From Amycolatopsis sp. cg9 (GTDB lineage: Bacteria > Actinomycetota > Actinomycetes > Mycobacteriales > Pseudonocardiaceae), in contig NZ_CP166850.1 in the NCBI RefSeq assembly GCF_041346945.1, positions 62,001-126,000 of the forward strand: a stretch of DNA of 64,000 bases. Reading direction: 5' to 3'. A model generated the notes under the pieces. It was not told the origin of the DNA and made no database searches. It saw only the letters and a program-made list of their open reading frames with translations. Positions 7,703-15,919 of the stretch are shown here, in pieces. Every line of letters starts with the position of its first letter. Position 1 is the first letter of the stretch. The translations under genes and the position numbers were made by a program.

Positions 7703-8659
7703 GTGACCGAGGCGACCGCACACCGCGTCCGGCCGGCGGGGGATCCGCTCCGCAGAGCACTGGAACTGGTCGGCGATCAGTGGACGCTGCTCATCCTGCA
7801 AAGCCTGTTCCTGCGCTTCCGGCGCTACGAAGAGCTGCGGCTGCGCCTGGGCATCTCGCCGACCGCGTTGTCGGGGCGGCTGCGGGACATGGTCGAGGCG
7901 GGCATGCTCACGCGCGTCCCCTACCGCGACGCGCGCCGCACGCGGCACGAGTACCGGCTCACCGAGCGCGGCCTGGAGCTTTGGCCGCTGCTGATCTCGA
8001 TCTGGGCCTGGGAGCGCGAGTGGGTCGAAGGCCGCCGCGAGGTGCTGCCGACGCTGATCCACCTCGACTGCGAGCTGGCTACATCAGCGCCGCTCGGGTG
8101 TGCGGCCTGCGGCCGCCGGGTCGACGCCCGTGACGTACGGGCCGAGCGCCTCGACAGCACCGGCGTCGCGGCGGCGACGGCGTCCAAGCGCTTCCGCCGC
8201 AAGGACGCCGAGTCACTGGCCGGCGACCCGATGATGTTCTTCCCCGACACGATGGAACTGCTCGGCGACCGCTGGTCGACCGGGCTCCTGGTGTCGGCGC
8301 TGCTCGGCTGCCGGCACTTCTCGGAGTTCGAGCGCGAGCTGGGGATCGGGCCGAGCGTGCTCTCGGGCCGGCTGAGCAAGCTCGTCGAGGTGGGCGTCCT
8401 GCGCACCGGCACGGCCGCCACCCGCACGGACGCGCGCGACTACCGCCTGACCGCGAAGGGACTGGCGTTCTTCCCGGCGCTGGCGTTCATCGCCGAGTGG
8501 TCGCGGGGCTTCGAGGTGACGGGCCAGGAACCGGACATCACGCTGCACCACGTCGAATGCGGCAACCGGCTGCAGCCGATCCTGCTGTGCGACCACTGCG
8601 GCCGCCCCCTGACGCGCAAGTCGGTCCAGTTCGGCGGGGTTCCGTCCCCGAAACGCTGA
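7703..8659 (+). CDS. Tandem-domain HxlR-family transcriptional regulator
   Basis: 318 residues containing two HxlR winged helix-turn-helix domains in one chain: DPLRRALELVGDQWTLLILQ onward (about residues 14-105) and DPMMFFPDTMELLGDRWSTG onward (about 172-262). After each wing comes a short cysteine segment (LGCAACGRRVDARDV and LLCDHCGRPLTRKSV), giving two CxxCG motifs that could hold zinc or sense redox state. HxlR proteins are usually about 110-130 residues and dimeric, so this is an internally duplicated, possibly monomer-acting version. GTG at 7703 is preferred to ATG at 7688 because AGGGGGAAG precedes it at good spacing. It is divergent from the carotenoid-cleavage operon and most likely represses or activates it. 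Confidence 0.88.
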   Translation: MTEATAHRVRPAGDPLRRALELVGDQWTLLILQSLFLRFRRYEELRLRLGISPTALSGRLRDMVEAGMLTRVPYRDARRTRHEYRLTERGLELWPLLISIWAWEREWVEGRREVLPTLIHLDCELATSAPLGCAACGRRVDARDVRAERLDSTGVAAATASKRFRRKDAESLAGDPMMFFPDTMELLGDRWSTGLLVSALLGCRHFSEFERELGIGPSVLSGRLSKLVEVGVLRTGTAATRTDARDYRLTAKGLAFFPALAFIAEWSRGFEVTGQEPDITLHHVECGNRLQPILLCDHCGRPLTRKSVQFGGVPSPKR

Positions 8660-8730
8660 AATCGACTCGCCAAGCCGGTGTGCGACTGACAGGCTGGAGC
8701 GGACACACGTCGTCGTTTTCGGAGGTAGGC

Positions 8731-8916
8731 ATGAGTGAACCGAACCCGTCGCCCAGCGGCGAGGAGGACGACGTCAAGCGCAAGTTCCGCGAGGCGCTGG
8801 AACGCAAGCAGGCCCACGCCCGCTCCGGCGCTTCCCACGAGAACGGCGGCGGCAAGAACCAGCACGCCCACGGCCCGGCGGCGAACAAGCGCACCTTCCG
8901 CCGCAAGAGCGGCTGA
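8731..8916 (+). CDS. DUF5302-type small hydrophilic protein
   Basis: A 61-residue, highly charged and probably disordered protein (SGEEDDVKRKFREALERKQ, then a His/Gly/Asn-rich part and the ending KRTFRRKSG), matching what I know of the actinobacterial DUF5302 family. GGAGG at 8721-8725 lies 5 nt before the ATG. The function is unknown for the family. It follows the HxlR gene by 71 bp and ends in front of a perfect 21-bp hairpin. Confidence 0.75.
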   Translation: MSEPNPSPSGEEDDVKRKFREALERKQAHARSGASHENGGGKNQHAHGPAANKRTFRRKSG

Positions 8917-8933
8917 CCCCTTCGGCAACCTTC

Positions 8934-8980
8934 GTGAAGGCCACCTTCAGGAACCACGAGTTCCTGAAGGTGGCCTTCAC
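8934..8980. terminator. Perfect 21-bp hairpin, bidirectional terminator
   Basis: The arm at 8934-8954 (starting GTGAAGGCCACCTTCAGG) is the exact reverse complement of 8960-8980, with a 5-nt loop CACGA. It lies 17 bp after the DUF5302 stop and 5 bp before the stop of the opposing gene. There is no long T-run. The nested core GAAGGCCACCTTC is itself nearly palindromic. Confidence 0.8.
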
Positions 8981-8985
8981 GGCTT

Positions 8986-9915
8986 TCAGGGGACGAACGA
9001 GCCGAGGTGGTCGAGGACCACGAACCGGCTCGCCGGGCTCGCGGCCGCGACGGCGGTGCGCAGGGGCTCCAGCCCGCCCGCGTCCTTGACCTGGCCCAGC
9101 GGCAGGTCGAAGTCGTCCCAGTGGGTCGCCGCCACGTAGCGGGGGTTGCCCAGGACGCGCAGCAGCCGCGGGACGTACTGCGTCACCTTCGCGCCGCCCG
9201 CCGGGAGGCACACCACGTCCGGCCGGAGGCCCGCCAGCTCGGCCTCGACGTAGTTCGAGCCGCCGAAGTTCAGCACGCTCGCGCCGGCGCCGGTCACCTG
9301 GTAGGCGAGCGTCCCGCCTTCCACCAGGTCCTCGATCACCCGCGGCCGGTCGCGGCGGGACAGCGGCCGCGAACCCGGGAACGGCACCTGCGCCCGCGCG
9401 CCCACCGCCGAGTGCAGCGACCGCAGGACGCGGATCGAGTAGCCGTCGAAGGTCAGGTCCTCGCCGCCGCTCGCGACCGCCAGCTGGTCTTCCGGTGCCC
9501 CCAAGGCGGCCATGAGACTCAAATGGGTCTCGGTCCCGATGACCGTCGCTCCCGTGCGCTGGGCCAGGTAGGGCACGTCGGTGAGGTGGTCGTAGTGGCC
9601 GTGGGTGACGAGGATGTGGTCCGCCCGCAGTTCGCCGCGGTCGAGGAAGCCGTCGATCAGCGCGCGGTTCACCGACAGCGGCGTCTTCGGGTCCGCGCCC
9701 GCCGGGGTGTAGGTCCCGGTCTTGAACCGCGTCAGCCACGGGTCGACGAGGATCGTCTTCGCCCCGGCGCGGATCTCCCAGCCGTTGTTCCCCCACCACC
9801 GCACCGTCAGCTGCGACGGGCCGGTGCTCGCGGCCGCCGGTCCCGCGCCCGCCAGGATGGCCGCCGCCGCGGCGCCCGCGCCGAACAGCCCGCGCCTGTT
9901 GAATCCCATGTCCAT
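8986..9915 (-). CDS. Tat-exported metallo-beta-lactamase-fold hydrolase (UlaG-like)
   Basis: 309 residues. The N-terminus NRRGLFGAGAAAAAILAG, ending near AAAS, is a twin-arginine-type signal. The mature part has VRWWGNNGWEI, then THGHYDHL (the HxHxDH zinc motif) and later ATHWDDFDLP, as in the UlaG/beta-lactamase-superfamily-2 group of lactonases and phosphodiesterases. Two in-frame ATGs (9915, 9909) are possible. It is divergent from a LysR regulator whose candidate operator lies between them. Substrate unknown. Confidence 0.82.
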   Translation of the reverse strand: MDMGFNRRGLFGAGAAAAAILAGAGPAAASTGPSQLTVRWWGNNGWEIRAGAKTILVDPWLTRFKTGTYTPAGADPKTPLSVNRALIDGFLDRGELRADHILVTHGHYDHLTDVPYLAQRTGATVIGTETHLSLMAALGAPEDQLAVASGGEDLTFDGYSIRVLRSLHSAVGARAQVPFPGSRPLSRRDRPRVIEDLVEGGTLAYQVTGAGASVLNFGGSNYVEAELAGLRPDVVCLPAGGAKVTQYVPRLLRVLGNPRYVAATHWDDFDLPLGQVKDAGGLEPLRTAVAAASPASRFVVLDHLGSFVP

Positions 9916-9972
9916 ACCGGACACCCGACCACGAACCGCGAACCGCTGTCCAAGATCGATCCGTCGGCATGT

Positions 9973-9992
9973 CGATAGGTGAACGGCTATCG
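9973..9992. promoter_or_regulatory. Dyad between divergent hydrolase and LysR genes, candidate LysR site
   Basis: CGATAG (9973-9978) and CTATCG (9987-9992) form a perfect 6-bp inverted repeat spaced by 8 bp, 8 bp before the preferred LysR start. LysR-type regulators bind interrupted dyads in such divergent gaps. It also argues against the earlier GTG at 9979, which lies inside the dyad. Confidence 0.45.
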
Positions 9993-9999
9993 TCGCAGC

Positions 10000-10959
10000 G
10001 TGGACCACCTCCGTTCGCTGCGGTACTTCCTCGTCGTCGCCGACGAACTCCACTTCGGCCGGGCGGCCGAGCGGCTCGGGATCGCGCAGCCGCCGCTGAG
10101 CCAGCGCGTCAAACGGCTCGAAGCCGAGCTGGGCGCGAAGCTGTTCGACCGCGGCCGCCGCGTCACACTCACCGAAGCCGGCGAAGTCCTGCGCGCCGAA
10201 GCCCGCGACCTGCTCTCCCGCTGGGACCGGATGACGTCGCTGGTCGCGCGGGCCGAGCGCGGCGAGCTGGACGCGGTGCGCGCGGGCGTCCCCCCGGAAC
10301 TGCCCGGCCCGGTCCTCGCCGCGATCCTGACGGCGTTCGCCGCGCAGCACCCGGCCGTCCGGCTCGACCTGCAGGAGCTGACGACCGCGGAGCAGACCCG
10401 CCTGCTCGCCGACCGGTCGCTGGACGCGGGCCTCCTGCAGCTCCCGGTCGACGTGGTCGGCCTGGAGCTCGGCCCGGTGATCGACACCCCGCTGGGCGTG
10501 GTCCTCCCCCGGGATTCCCCGCTGGCCCGCCGCACGTCGCTGGCGCTGGCCGACCTCGCCGGCGAAGGCCTGGTGCACGCACCCCGCGCGGCCGCCCCGG
10601 GCAGCTACGACGCCCTGCTGCGCACGTGCTGGGACCACGGCTTCCGCCCGTCGGCGATCCGCCACGCGCGCAACCCGGAGTTCGCACTGGGACTGGTGCT
10701 GGCCGGCCACGGCGTCGCGTTCGAACCGGGCCCGCGCAAGGAACCGCGCGTGGTGTGGCGGCCGCTGGACGGCGAGGTGCTGCGCTCCCGGCTGGCGTTC
10801 GCGTGGCCCCCGACGAGCCCGCACCCGCAGGCGGCGAAGCTGGCGGAGCTCGCCGCGGCGGTGCTGGAGGGCGACGGGGTGTCGCGCATCGTGCCCACGG
10901 ACCCGGCCGGGGCCCGCCCCTGGGACGAGTTCTACGACCGCACCCGGCCCGCCTCGTGA
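10000..10959 (+). CDS. LysR-family transcriptional regulator
   Basis: 319 residues from the GTG at 10000. The N-terminal winged helix-turn-helix is clear (HLRSLRYFLVVADELHFGRA, then AAERLGIAQPPLSQRVKRLE and LGAKLFDRGRRVTLTEAG). A periplasmic-binding-like effector domain follows. Starting at 10000 gives the usual 3-5 residues before HLRSLRYF; a GTG at 9979 would add seven residues and overlap the dyad. It probably controls the divergent exported hydrolase and itself. Its end overlaps a hairpin shared with the convergent serine hydrolase gene. Confidence 0.88.
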   Translation: MDHLRSLRYFLVVADELHFGRAAERLGIAQPPLSQRVKRLEAELGAKLFDRGRRVTLTEAGEVLRAEARDLLSRWDRMTSLVARAERGELDAVRAGVPPELPGPVLAAILTAFAAQHPAVRLDLQELTTAEQTRLLADRSLDAGLLQLPVDVVGLELGPVIDTPLGVVLPRDSPLARRTSLALADLAGEGLVHAPRAAAPGSYDALLRTCWDHGFRPSAIRHARNPEFALGLVLAGHGVAFEPGPRKEPRVVWRPLDGEVLRSRLAFAWPPTSPHPQAAKLAELAAAVLEGDGVSRIVPTDPAGARPWDEFYDRTRPAS

Positions 10960-10995
10960 GTGGGAAACAGTGTTCCAACCCTGTTCCTCACTCAC
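10956..10995. terminator. Hairpin spanning both convergent stop codons
   Basis: GTGAGTGGGAAACAG (10956-10970) pairs with CTGTTCCTCACTCAC (10981-10995): 15 positions, one G-U wobble and one mismatch, with a 10-nt loop. The left arm includes the LysR stop codon and the right arm includes the stop codon of the opposite gene, so one palindrome ends both genes. Confidence 0.65.
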
Positions 10996-11803
10996 GACCG
11001 GCGCGGAGCTGCTCGACCGCCGCGAAGGCCGCGTCGCCGATCGCGCGGTCGATGTCCGGGCGGCGGAGCGTCTCCGCGCCGCCCACCGTGAACACCGCGA
11101 TCGCGTACTCGGCGCCGTCCGGGTAGGTCGCCACGCCGATTTCGTTGCGGATGCCCGGCATCGTGCCCGTCTTGCCCGCCACCGCGACCTCCGGCGGGAA
11201 GCCCGCCGTCAGCCGGTGCCAGCTGACCTGCGCCGACATCCACTCGCGCACGGCCGCCCCCGCCGGGTCGCCCCAGATCGCCGCCAGCAACGCGGTCATC
11301 TCGCGCGGGGTGCTCGCCGTGGTGGCCAGGGGGTCCAGCGCCCGCAGCGGCCGCCCGGCCTCGGTGTCCTCGATGATCGTGCGCAGCAGGTCACGCGGCG
11401 CGCCGACGACCGACGTCCGCGCCAGGCCCAGCTCGGCCAGCAGCGAGCGCACGTTCGCCACGCCCACCCGGTCGAAGAGCAGGTCCGCCGCGGTGTTGTC
11501 GGACACCGACAGGGCCAGCCGGGCCGCGTCGCGCAGGCTGTACGAGACGTCGTCCGCGAACCCCGCCGAGCCGCTGCCGCCCAGCCGGTCCGCGGCGGAC
11601 GCGCGCACCCGGTCCGCCGGGTCGAGCAGCCCCGCCGCGACCTGCCGGGCGAACTCGAACGCCAGCGCCACCTTCACCACCGACGCCAGCACGACCGGCT
11701 CGTCGGCACCGAGGCCGGATTCGAGGGGCGAACCGAGACGGCGGGCGTGCAGGAAGCCCCGCACGCCCGCCCTCGCGAAGATCTCTTCGGGTGTGGAACT
11801 CAC
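10988..11803 (-). CDS. Class A beta-lactamase-related serine hydrolase without signal peptide
   Basis: 271 residues with the three motifs of penicillin-recognising serine hydrolases: SVVK near residue 41 (SxxK), SDN in [15 protein letters not shown] near residue 103, and KTGT in [12 protein letters not shown] near residue 200. The chain begins [20 protein letters not shown] with no export signal, unlike true beta-lactamases, so a cytoplasmic esterase, amidase or lactonase role is possible. The GTG at 11803 overlaps the upstream dehydrogenase stop by 4 bp, placing it second in that operon. Confidence 0.8.
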   Translation of the reverse strand: MSSTPEEIFARAGVRGFLHARRLGSPLESGLGADEPVVLASVVKVALAFEFARQVAAGLLDPADRVRASAADRLGGSGSAGFADDVSYSLRDAARLALSVSDNTAADLLFDRVGVANVRSLLAELGLARTSVVGAPRDLLRTIIEDTEAGRPLRALDPLATTASTPREMTALLAAIWGDPAGAAVREWMSAQVSWHRLTAGFPPEVAVAGKTGTMPGIRNEIGVATYPDGAEYAIAVFTVGGAETLRRPDIDRAIGDAAFAAVEQLRAGRE

Positions 11804-12873
11804 CCGGCCATGATGGACCGCAGCCTGCCGATCTCCGTCATGCGCCGCTCCGCGAGCCGGTCCGCCGCCGTCGCCGGGGGGACGCCCTCGGTCTCGGCCA
11901 GCTTGAACACGGCCTTCGTCGTGTCGAAGATGGCCGTCGTCTTGCGCTTGGCGCGGTCGAAGTCGAAGCCGTGGCGCTCGTCGTCGACCTGGATCACGCC
12001 GCCGGCGTTGACCAGGTAGTCCGGCGCGTACAGGATGCCGCGGTCGGCCAGCTGCTTGTCGATGCCCGGGTGCGCGAGCTGGTTGTTCGCCGCGCCGCAG
12101 ACGATGCGGGCGCCGAGCAGCGCCACCGTCTCGTCGTTCAGCGCGCCCCCGAGGGCGCACGGGGCGAAGACGTCCAGCTCGGTGCGCAGCAGGGCGTCCA
12201 CATCGGACACGACCTGGACGTCCGGGTAGATCGACCGGGTGCGCTCGACCGCCGGCGCCCACACGTCGGTGATCGTCACCTGCGCGCCGGCCGCGACCAG
12301 GTGCCCGACCAGGATGTGCCCGACCTTGCCGACGCCGGCCACGCCGACGCGCTTGCCCGCCAGCTCCGGGCTGCCCCAGAGGTGCTCGGCCGAAGCGCGC
12401 ATGCCCTGGTAGACGCCGAACGCGGTGAGCACCGACGAGTCGCCCGCGCCACCGTCCTCCGGCGAACGGCCGGTGACGAAGCGGGACTCGCGGGCCACGA
12501 TGTCCATGTCCTGCACGTACGTGCCGACGTCGCACGCCGTGATGTAGCGGCCGCCCAGGGACTGCACGAAGCGCCCGAACGCGCGCAGCAGCGCTTCGGA
12601 CTTGAGCGTCTTCGGGTCGCCGATGATGACGGCCTTGCCGCCGCCGAGGTCGAGGCCGGCCAGCGCGTTCTTGTAGGCCATGCCCTTGGACAGCGCGAGC
12701 ACGTCGTCGAGCGCGTCCGCTTCGGTGGCGTAGGGGTGGAAGCGCGTCCCGCCCAGTGCGGGACCCAGCGCCGTGGAGTAGATGCCGATGATGGCCTTGA
12801 GGCCACTGGCTTCGTCGTGGCAGTACACGACCTGTTCGTGCCCGGTGCCCCGGGTGAACACTCCTTCGGTCAC
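11800..12873 (-). CDS. Leu/Val/Phe-type amino-acid dehydrogenase
   Basis: 357 residues, the usual size. Seen are [20 protein letters not shown] with the substrate and catalytic lysines, [13 protein letters not shown], and the Rossmann loop [16 protein letters not shown]. The enzyme would oxidatively deaminate a branched-chain or aromatic amino acid to its 2-oxo acid with NAD+. The GTG at 12873 has GAAGGAG 8 nt upstream; the longer frame reaching 12984 is rejected because it lacks a ribosome site. It lies downstream of, and in the same direction as, the kynurenine genes, separated by about 200 bp, so it may have its own promoter. Confidence 0.88.
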   Translation of the reverse strand: MTEGVFTRGTGHEQVVYCHDEASGLKAIIGIYSTALGPALGGTRFHPYATEADALDDVLALSKGMAYKNALAGLDLGGGKAVIIGDPKTLKSEALLRAFGRFVQSLGGRYITACDVGTYVQDMDIVARESRFVTGRSPEDGGAGDSSVLTAFGVYQGMRASAEHLWGSPELAGKRVGVAGVGKVGHILVGHLVAAGAQVTITDVWAPAVERTRSIYPDVQVVSDVDALLRTELDVFAPCALGGALNDETVALLGARIVCGAANNQLAHPGIDKQLADRGILYAPDYLVNAGGVIQVDDERHGFDFDRAKRKTTAIFDTTKAVFKLAETEGVPPATAADRLAERRMTEIGRLRSIMAG

Positions 12874-13035
12874 GGTGGTGACTCCTTCGTCTCCCGCGCC
12901 CGGTTCGTGGCCGGGACGCGCTTCGAGGTTTCCAGGGGCGCGGGGCGGAGGTCGTCCGCCCGAGTGCGATTTCCCCGGGATCAACCTAGATCCCCGCCGT
13001 CCGCCGGACCAGTGGAGGTCCCGCGATACGGACCG

Positions 13036-13059
13036 GTAACCCCCGCTTTTAGGGGGTAC
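13036..13059 (-). terminator. Short GC hairpin downstream of the kynureninase gene
   Basis: Minus-strand GTACCCCC and GGGGGTTAC flank a 7-nt loop (plus strand CCCCC at 13040-13044, GGGGG at 13052-13056, with a bulged A in the flanks). It sits 16 bp after the kynureninase stop. It could be a weak terminator or an operator for the dehydrogenase gene; nothing decides. Confidence 0.35.
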
Positions 13060-13074
13060 GCAGGGGGCCGGGGG

Positions 13075-14268
13075 TCAGCCGCGGACCACCGACCCGAGGG
13101 TGGCCATCGCCGTCTCGAGCTGGGTGTCCGAAAGGTACGGTGCCGGGCCGAAGCGCAGGTAGGCCCCCCGGCTGTCGGTCCGGACGCCCTGCGCGGCCAG
13201 CGCGGCCTGCAGGCCGCCCGCGTCGGCGCAGCGCAGCGAGAGGAACCCGCCGAGCCGGTCCAGCGGCGTCTCGTGGTCCCGCGTGACGACGTCCGCGGGC
13301 AGCGCGAGCTTGTCGAACACCGACGCGAGCAGGCCCACCTGGTGCTGCGAGACCTCGCGGAGGAACTCGGGCGTGAGGCCCTGCTCGGCGAAGAACCGCT
13401 GGACCCGGGCGCCGCGGTAGTGGCTGGCCGGGTCGTAGGTGGCGCCGGCGAAGCGGTCGCCGCCGGTGGCGTAGGCGACCTTGCCGGGGTGGCGCTCGTC
13501 GGCGAGGGCGCCGAACTCGGCGTACCAGCCGGTGATCACCGGCCGCAGCTCCTGGGCGTGCGCGGGCAGCCGCAGGAAGCAGTTGCCCTCGCCGAGCTGC
13601 AGGTACTTGTAGCCGCCGCCGAGCACCCAGGCGTTGGTGAGCCCGAGGTCGTGCAGCGCGAACGGCACGACGCCGAGCGCGTGGTAGGCGTCGACGACGA
13701 GCTCGATCGAGCGGCTGCGGCAGGCGTCGGCGAGGTGCGTGAGCCCGGGCACCAGCCTCGACGTCTCGAACAGCACGGCCGAGACGAGCACCGCGGCGGT
13801 GTTGTCGTCCACCTCGGCGGCGACGCGCTCGGCCAGCGTGGGCACCGGGTCGAGCGGCACCCGGACGATCTCGACGCCCTCCTCCTCGAGCCGGGCGAAC
13901 TGCCGGCGCAGGGTGTGGAACTCGCCGTCGGTGGTGACCAGCCGTGGTCTTCGCGGCAGCTCCATCGCGGACAGGAACCGCAGCACCAGGTCGTGGGTGC
14001 TCGCGCCGAGCGCGTACTCGCCGTGCGGGTCGCCGAGCAGCTGCCGGAACCCGGCACGCAGTTCGTCGGCTTTCGCGAAGGCACGCTCCCACTTCGCGTC
14101 GACGTCGCGGGCGGCGTCCGCGAAGGACTCGAGCAGCCCCTCCTCCGCGACGTCCGGCCAGGCCTGGTGCGAATGCCCGGACAGCAGCAGGCGATCGGCC
14201 ACCGCGAACCGGGAGTAGTGCGCGGCCAGCGTGTTGTGGTCCGCGCGGAGGTCGTCGAGGGTGGTCAC
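13075..14268 (-). CDS. kynU: Kynureninase-like PLP-dependent hydrolase
   Basis: 397 residues of the class V aminotransferase fold. The PLP lysine is in VLGGGYKYLQLGEGNCF, the PLP-Asp in ELVVDAYHALG, and the N-terminal half has SGHSHQAWP and YALGASTHDLVLRFLSA, as in the bacterial kynureninase group. Kynureninase cleaves L-kynurenine to anthranilate and alanine. The GTG at 14268 overlaps the stop of the tryptophan dioxygenase gene by 4 bp (GTGA), which supports the functional call strongly. A related 3-hydroxykynureninase or desulfurase activity is less likely given this neighbour. Confidence 0.85.
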   Translation of the reverse strand: MTTLDDLRADHNTLAAHYSRFAVADRLLLSGHSHQAWPDVAEEGLLESFADAARDVDAKWERAFAKADELRAGFRQLLGDPHGEYALGASTHDLVLRFLSAMELPRRPRLVTTDGEFHTLRRQFARLEEEGVEIVRVPLDPVPTLAERVAAEVDDNTAAVLVSAVLFETSRLVPGLTHLADACRSRSIELVVDAYHALGVVPFALHDLGLTNAWVLGGGYKYLQLGEGNCFLRLPAHAQELRPVITGWYAEFGALADERHPGKVAYATGGDRFAGATYDPASHYRGARVQRFFAEQGLTPEFLREVSQHQVGLLASVFDKLALPADVVTRDHETPLDRLGGFLSLRCADAGGLQAALAAQGVRTDSRGAYLRFGPAPYLSDTQLETAMATLGSVVRG

Positions 14269-15059
14269 AGTCGGCTCCGTACTGCCCAGAGATCGGGGAA
14301 CATCGGCTGGAAAAGCGTGGTGCGCAGGTAAGTCGCGCCGGATGACCCTCCCGTCCCGGTCTTGTCGCCGATGGTGCGTTCGACCATCTTCACGTGCCGG
14401 TAGCGCCACTCCTGCATCCCTTCGTCGAGATCCACCAGACATTCCGCGACGACCGACGGTCCGCCGTCGTCGCTGTACACGTCCAGCAATATCGCCTGCA
14501 GGGCCGGCGACGGCTCCACCGGTCGAGTGACGTCTCGATCACACTCGACGGGATAGCCAGAAGCCTTGAGGTACGCCAAAAAAGAGTCGAACAACGACGG
14601 CCGCGCCATCGCTCCGGCAATGCGTTTCCGCTGCTCGCCGCCCTCCGGGTAGTGCGCGAACACGCGCTCGTCGCGCCGCCCGAGCACGGCTTCCAGCTCG
14701 CGGAACTGGGCCGACTGGAAGCCGCTCGAAGCGTCCAAACGCGCGCGGAAGCTCGTGAACTGGCTGGGCGTCATCGTTTCCAGCACGTCGATCTGCGCGA
14801 CGGCGACCTTGAGGATCGTGAGGATCCGGCGCAGCGTGCGGATCGAGTGGGCGGTGTTGCCCGCTTCCAGGTTCTGCTGCAGGAATTCCGCCTCGTGCAG
14901 GATCTGCTTGAACCACAGCTCGTACACCTGGTGGATCACGATGAACAGCAGTTCGTCGTGCTCGTCCGACCGCAGGCGCTGGGCGTTCAGCACTTCGTCC
15001 AGCGCGAGGTACGAGGTGTAGCTCAGGGCTTCCTGAGTGGCGGAGCTGGTTTCGGTCAT
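14265..15059 (-). CDS. kynA: Tryptophan 2,3-dioxygenase
   Basis: 264 residues. It has LLFIVIHQVYELWFKQ near residue 45 and the heme-binding block WRYRHVKMVERTIG followed by KTGTGGSSG near residues 225-250, which carries the axial histidine and substrate loop. It oxidises L-tryptophan to N-formylkynurenine, the first step of the pathway. It is the middle gene of regulator-dioxygenase-kynureninase, overlapping its upstream gene by 4 bp (ATGA) and its downstream gene by 4 bp. No separate promoter is seen. Confidence 0.93.
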   Translation of the reverse strand: MTETSSATQEALSYTSYLALDEVLNAQRLRSDEHDELLFIVIHQVYELWFKQILHEAEFLQQNLEAGNTAHSIRTLRRILTILKVAVAQIDVLETMTPSQFTSFRARLDASSGFQSAQFRELEAVLGRRDERVFAHYPEGGEQRKRIAGAMARPSLFDSFLAYLKASGYPVECDRDVTRPVEPSPALQAILLDVYSDDGGPSVVAECLVDLDEGMQEWRYRHVKMVERTIGDKTGTGGSSGATYLRTTLFQPMFPDLWAVRSRL

Positions 15060-15871
15060 CCCTTGGTCACCTCGTCGAAGTGGCGCTGCGCGGGTTCGGC
15101 GAGCGCGGTGTACAGATCGTGGAACAACTCGACCGCGGCCGCCCGGCGATCCGGTGCGGGCACCAGGTCGGCGGGCAGTTCCGGGTCCAGGGACGGGAAC
15201 GCGCGGAAGGTGTGCACCAGGCGGGTGCGGACCTCGAACGCTTCGGCGTCCGGGGGCTCGCTCCCCGCGTACCCGCCGAACTGCTCGACGAACCCGGTGT
15301 AGCGCGCGGCCAGGTCGTCGAGGTCCCAGGCCCGGCCGGCGAACCGGCGGACGTCCAGCGCGGCCGACGGGCGGCCGAGCAGCAGCCCGGCGTGCTCGGT
15401 GACGTCGAGCTCGCCGAGCAGCGCCAGCACCTCGGCCTCGCGGTCGTGCGGGGCGATCCAGGTGCCGTCCTGGTAGGGCCCGAAGCCGAGGAACCGCAGC
15501 CGCCGGACCAGGCGTTCCCGGGCTTGGCGGCGGCTCTCCGGGATGCTCTGCCACAGCACGGTCCACTCGCCGGCGGCGCGGTCACGCCGGCCGAGGGAGA
15601 AGATCCGCCGGTCACCGTCGGCGAGCAGGGCGATGCTGCGCCGGGTCAGCGAGTAGTGCACGGTGCGGCCTTCGCGGTGGCGCTGCAGCAGGCCGCGGCG
15701 CACCAGCCGGGTCAGCGCGATGCGGGCCGCGCCGTCGGAGAAGCCCAGCTCGGTGAGGACGGCGACCAGGCCGCCCGACCACACCCGGCGAGTCTCGCGC
15801 GGGTGCACGTAGCTGCCCAGCAACGTCACGACCAGGTCCTGGGGACCGGTTTCGAAGGCGTCGACGGGCAT
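15056..15871 (-). CDS. PaaX-family transcriptional regulator
   Basis: 271 residues. The N-terminal winged helix reads QDLVVTLLGSYVHPRETRRV, then TELGFSDGAARIALTRLVRRGLL; the middle FGPYQDGTWIAP is also a PaaX hallmark. PaaX proteins repress aromatic-CoA catabolism and are released by an aryl-CoA. Here the regulator leads the tryptophan operon and faces an operon containing an aryl-CoA ligase, so an anthraniloyl-CoA-like inducer is plausible (inference). A TATAGA -10 box (15886-15881) ends 9 nt before the ATG, so the message may be leaderless and the gene autoregulated through the dyad in the gap. Confidence 0.9.
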   Translation of the reverse strand: MPVDAFETGPQDLVVTLLGSYVHPRETRRVWSGGLVAVLTELGFSDGAARIALTRLVRRGLLQRHREGRTVHYSLTRRSIALLADGDRRIFSLGRRDRAAGEWTVLWQSIPESRRQARERLVRRLRFLGFGPYQDGTWIAPHDREAEVLALLGELDVTEHAGLLLGRPSAALDVRRFAGRAWDLDDLAARYTGFVEQFGGYAGSEPPDAEAFEVRTRLVHTFRAFPSLDPELPADLVPAPDRRAAAVELFHDLYTALAEPAQRHFDEVTKG

Positions 15872-15884
15872 GGGCGCAACTCTA

Positions 15885-15908
15885 TACACCCCAGGCCGCT
15901 GCGGTGTA
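15885..15908. promoter_or_regulatory. TACACC-N12-GGTGTA dyad in the 48-bp divergent gap, candidate PaaX operator
   Basis: TACACC (15885-15890) and GGTGTA (15903-15908) are perfect inverted copies. The left arm overlaps the minus-strand -10 TATAGA (15886-15881) and the right arm overlaps the plus-strand -10 TAGCTT (15907-15912), which ends 7 nt before the GTG at 15920. One bound protein could therefore shut both operons. Confidence 0.6.
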
Positions 15909-15919
15909 GCTTGATTTGC

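Noticed and set aside
10988..12535. Apparent fusion of a dehydrogenase-like part and serine hydrolase in one long minus-strand frame
   Set aside because: The upstream part is a shadow of the dehydrogenase gene in another frame; the hydrolase starts at the GTG at 11803, overlapping the dehydrogenase stop by 4 bp.
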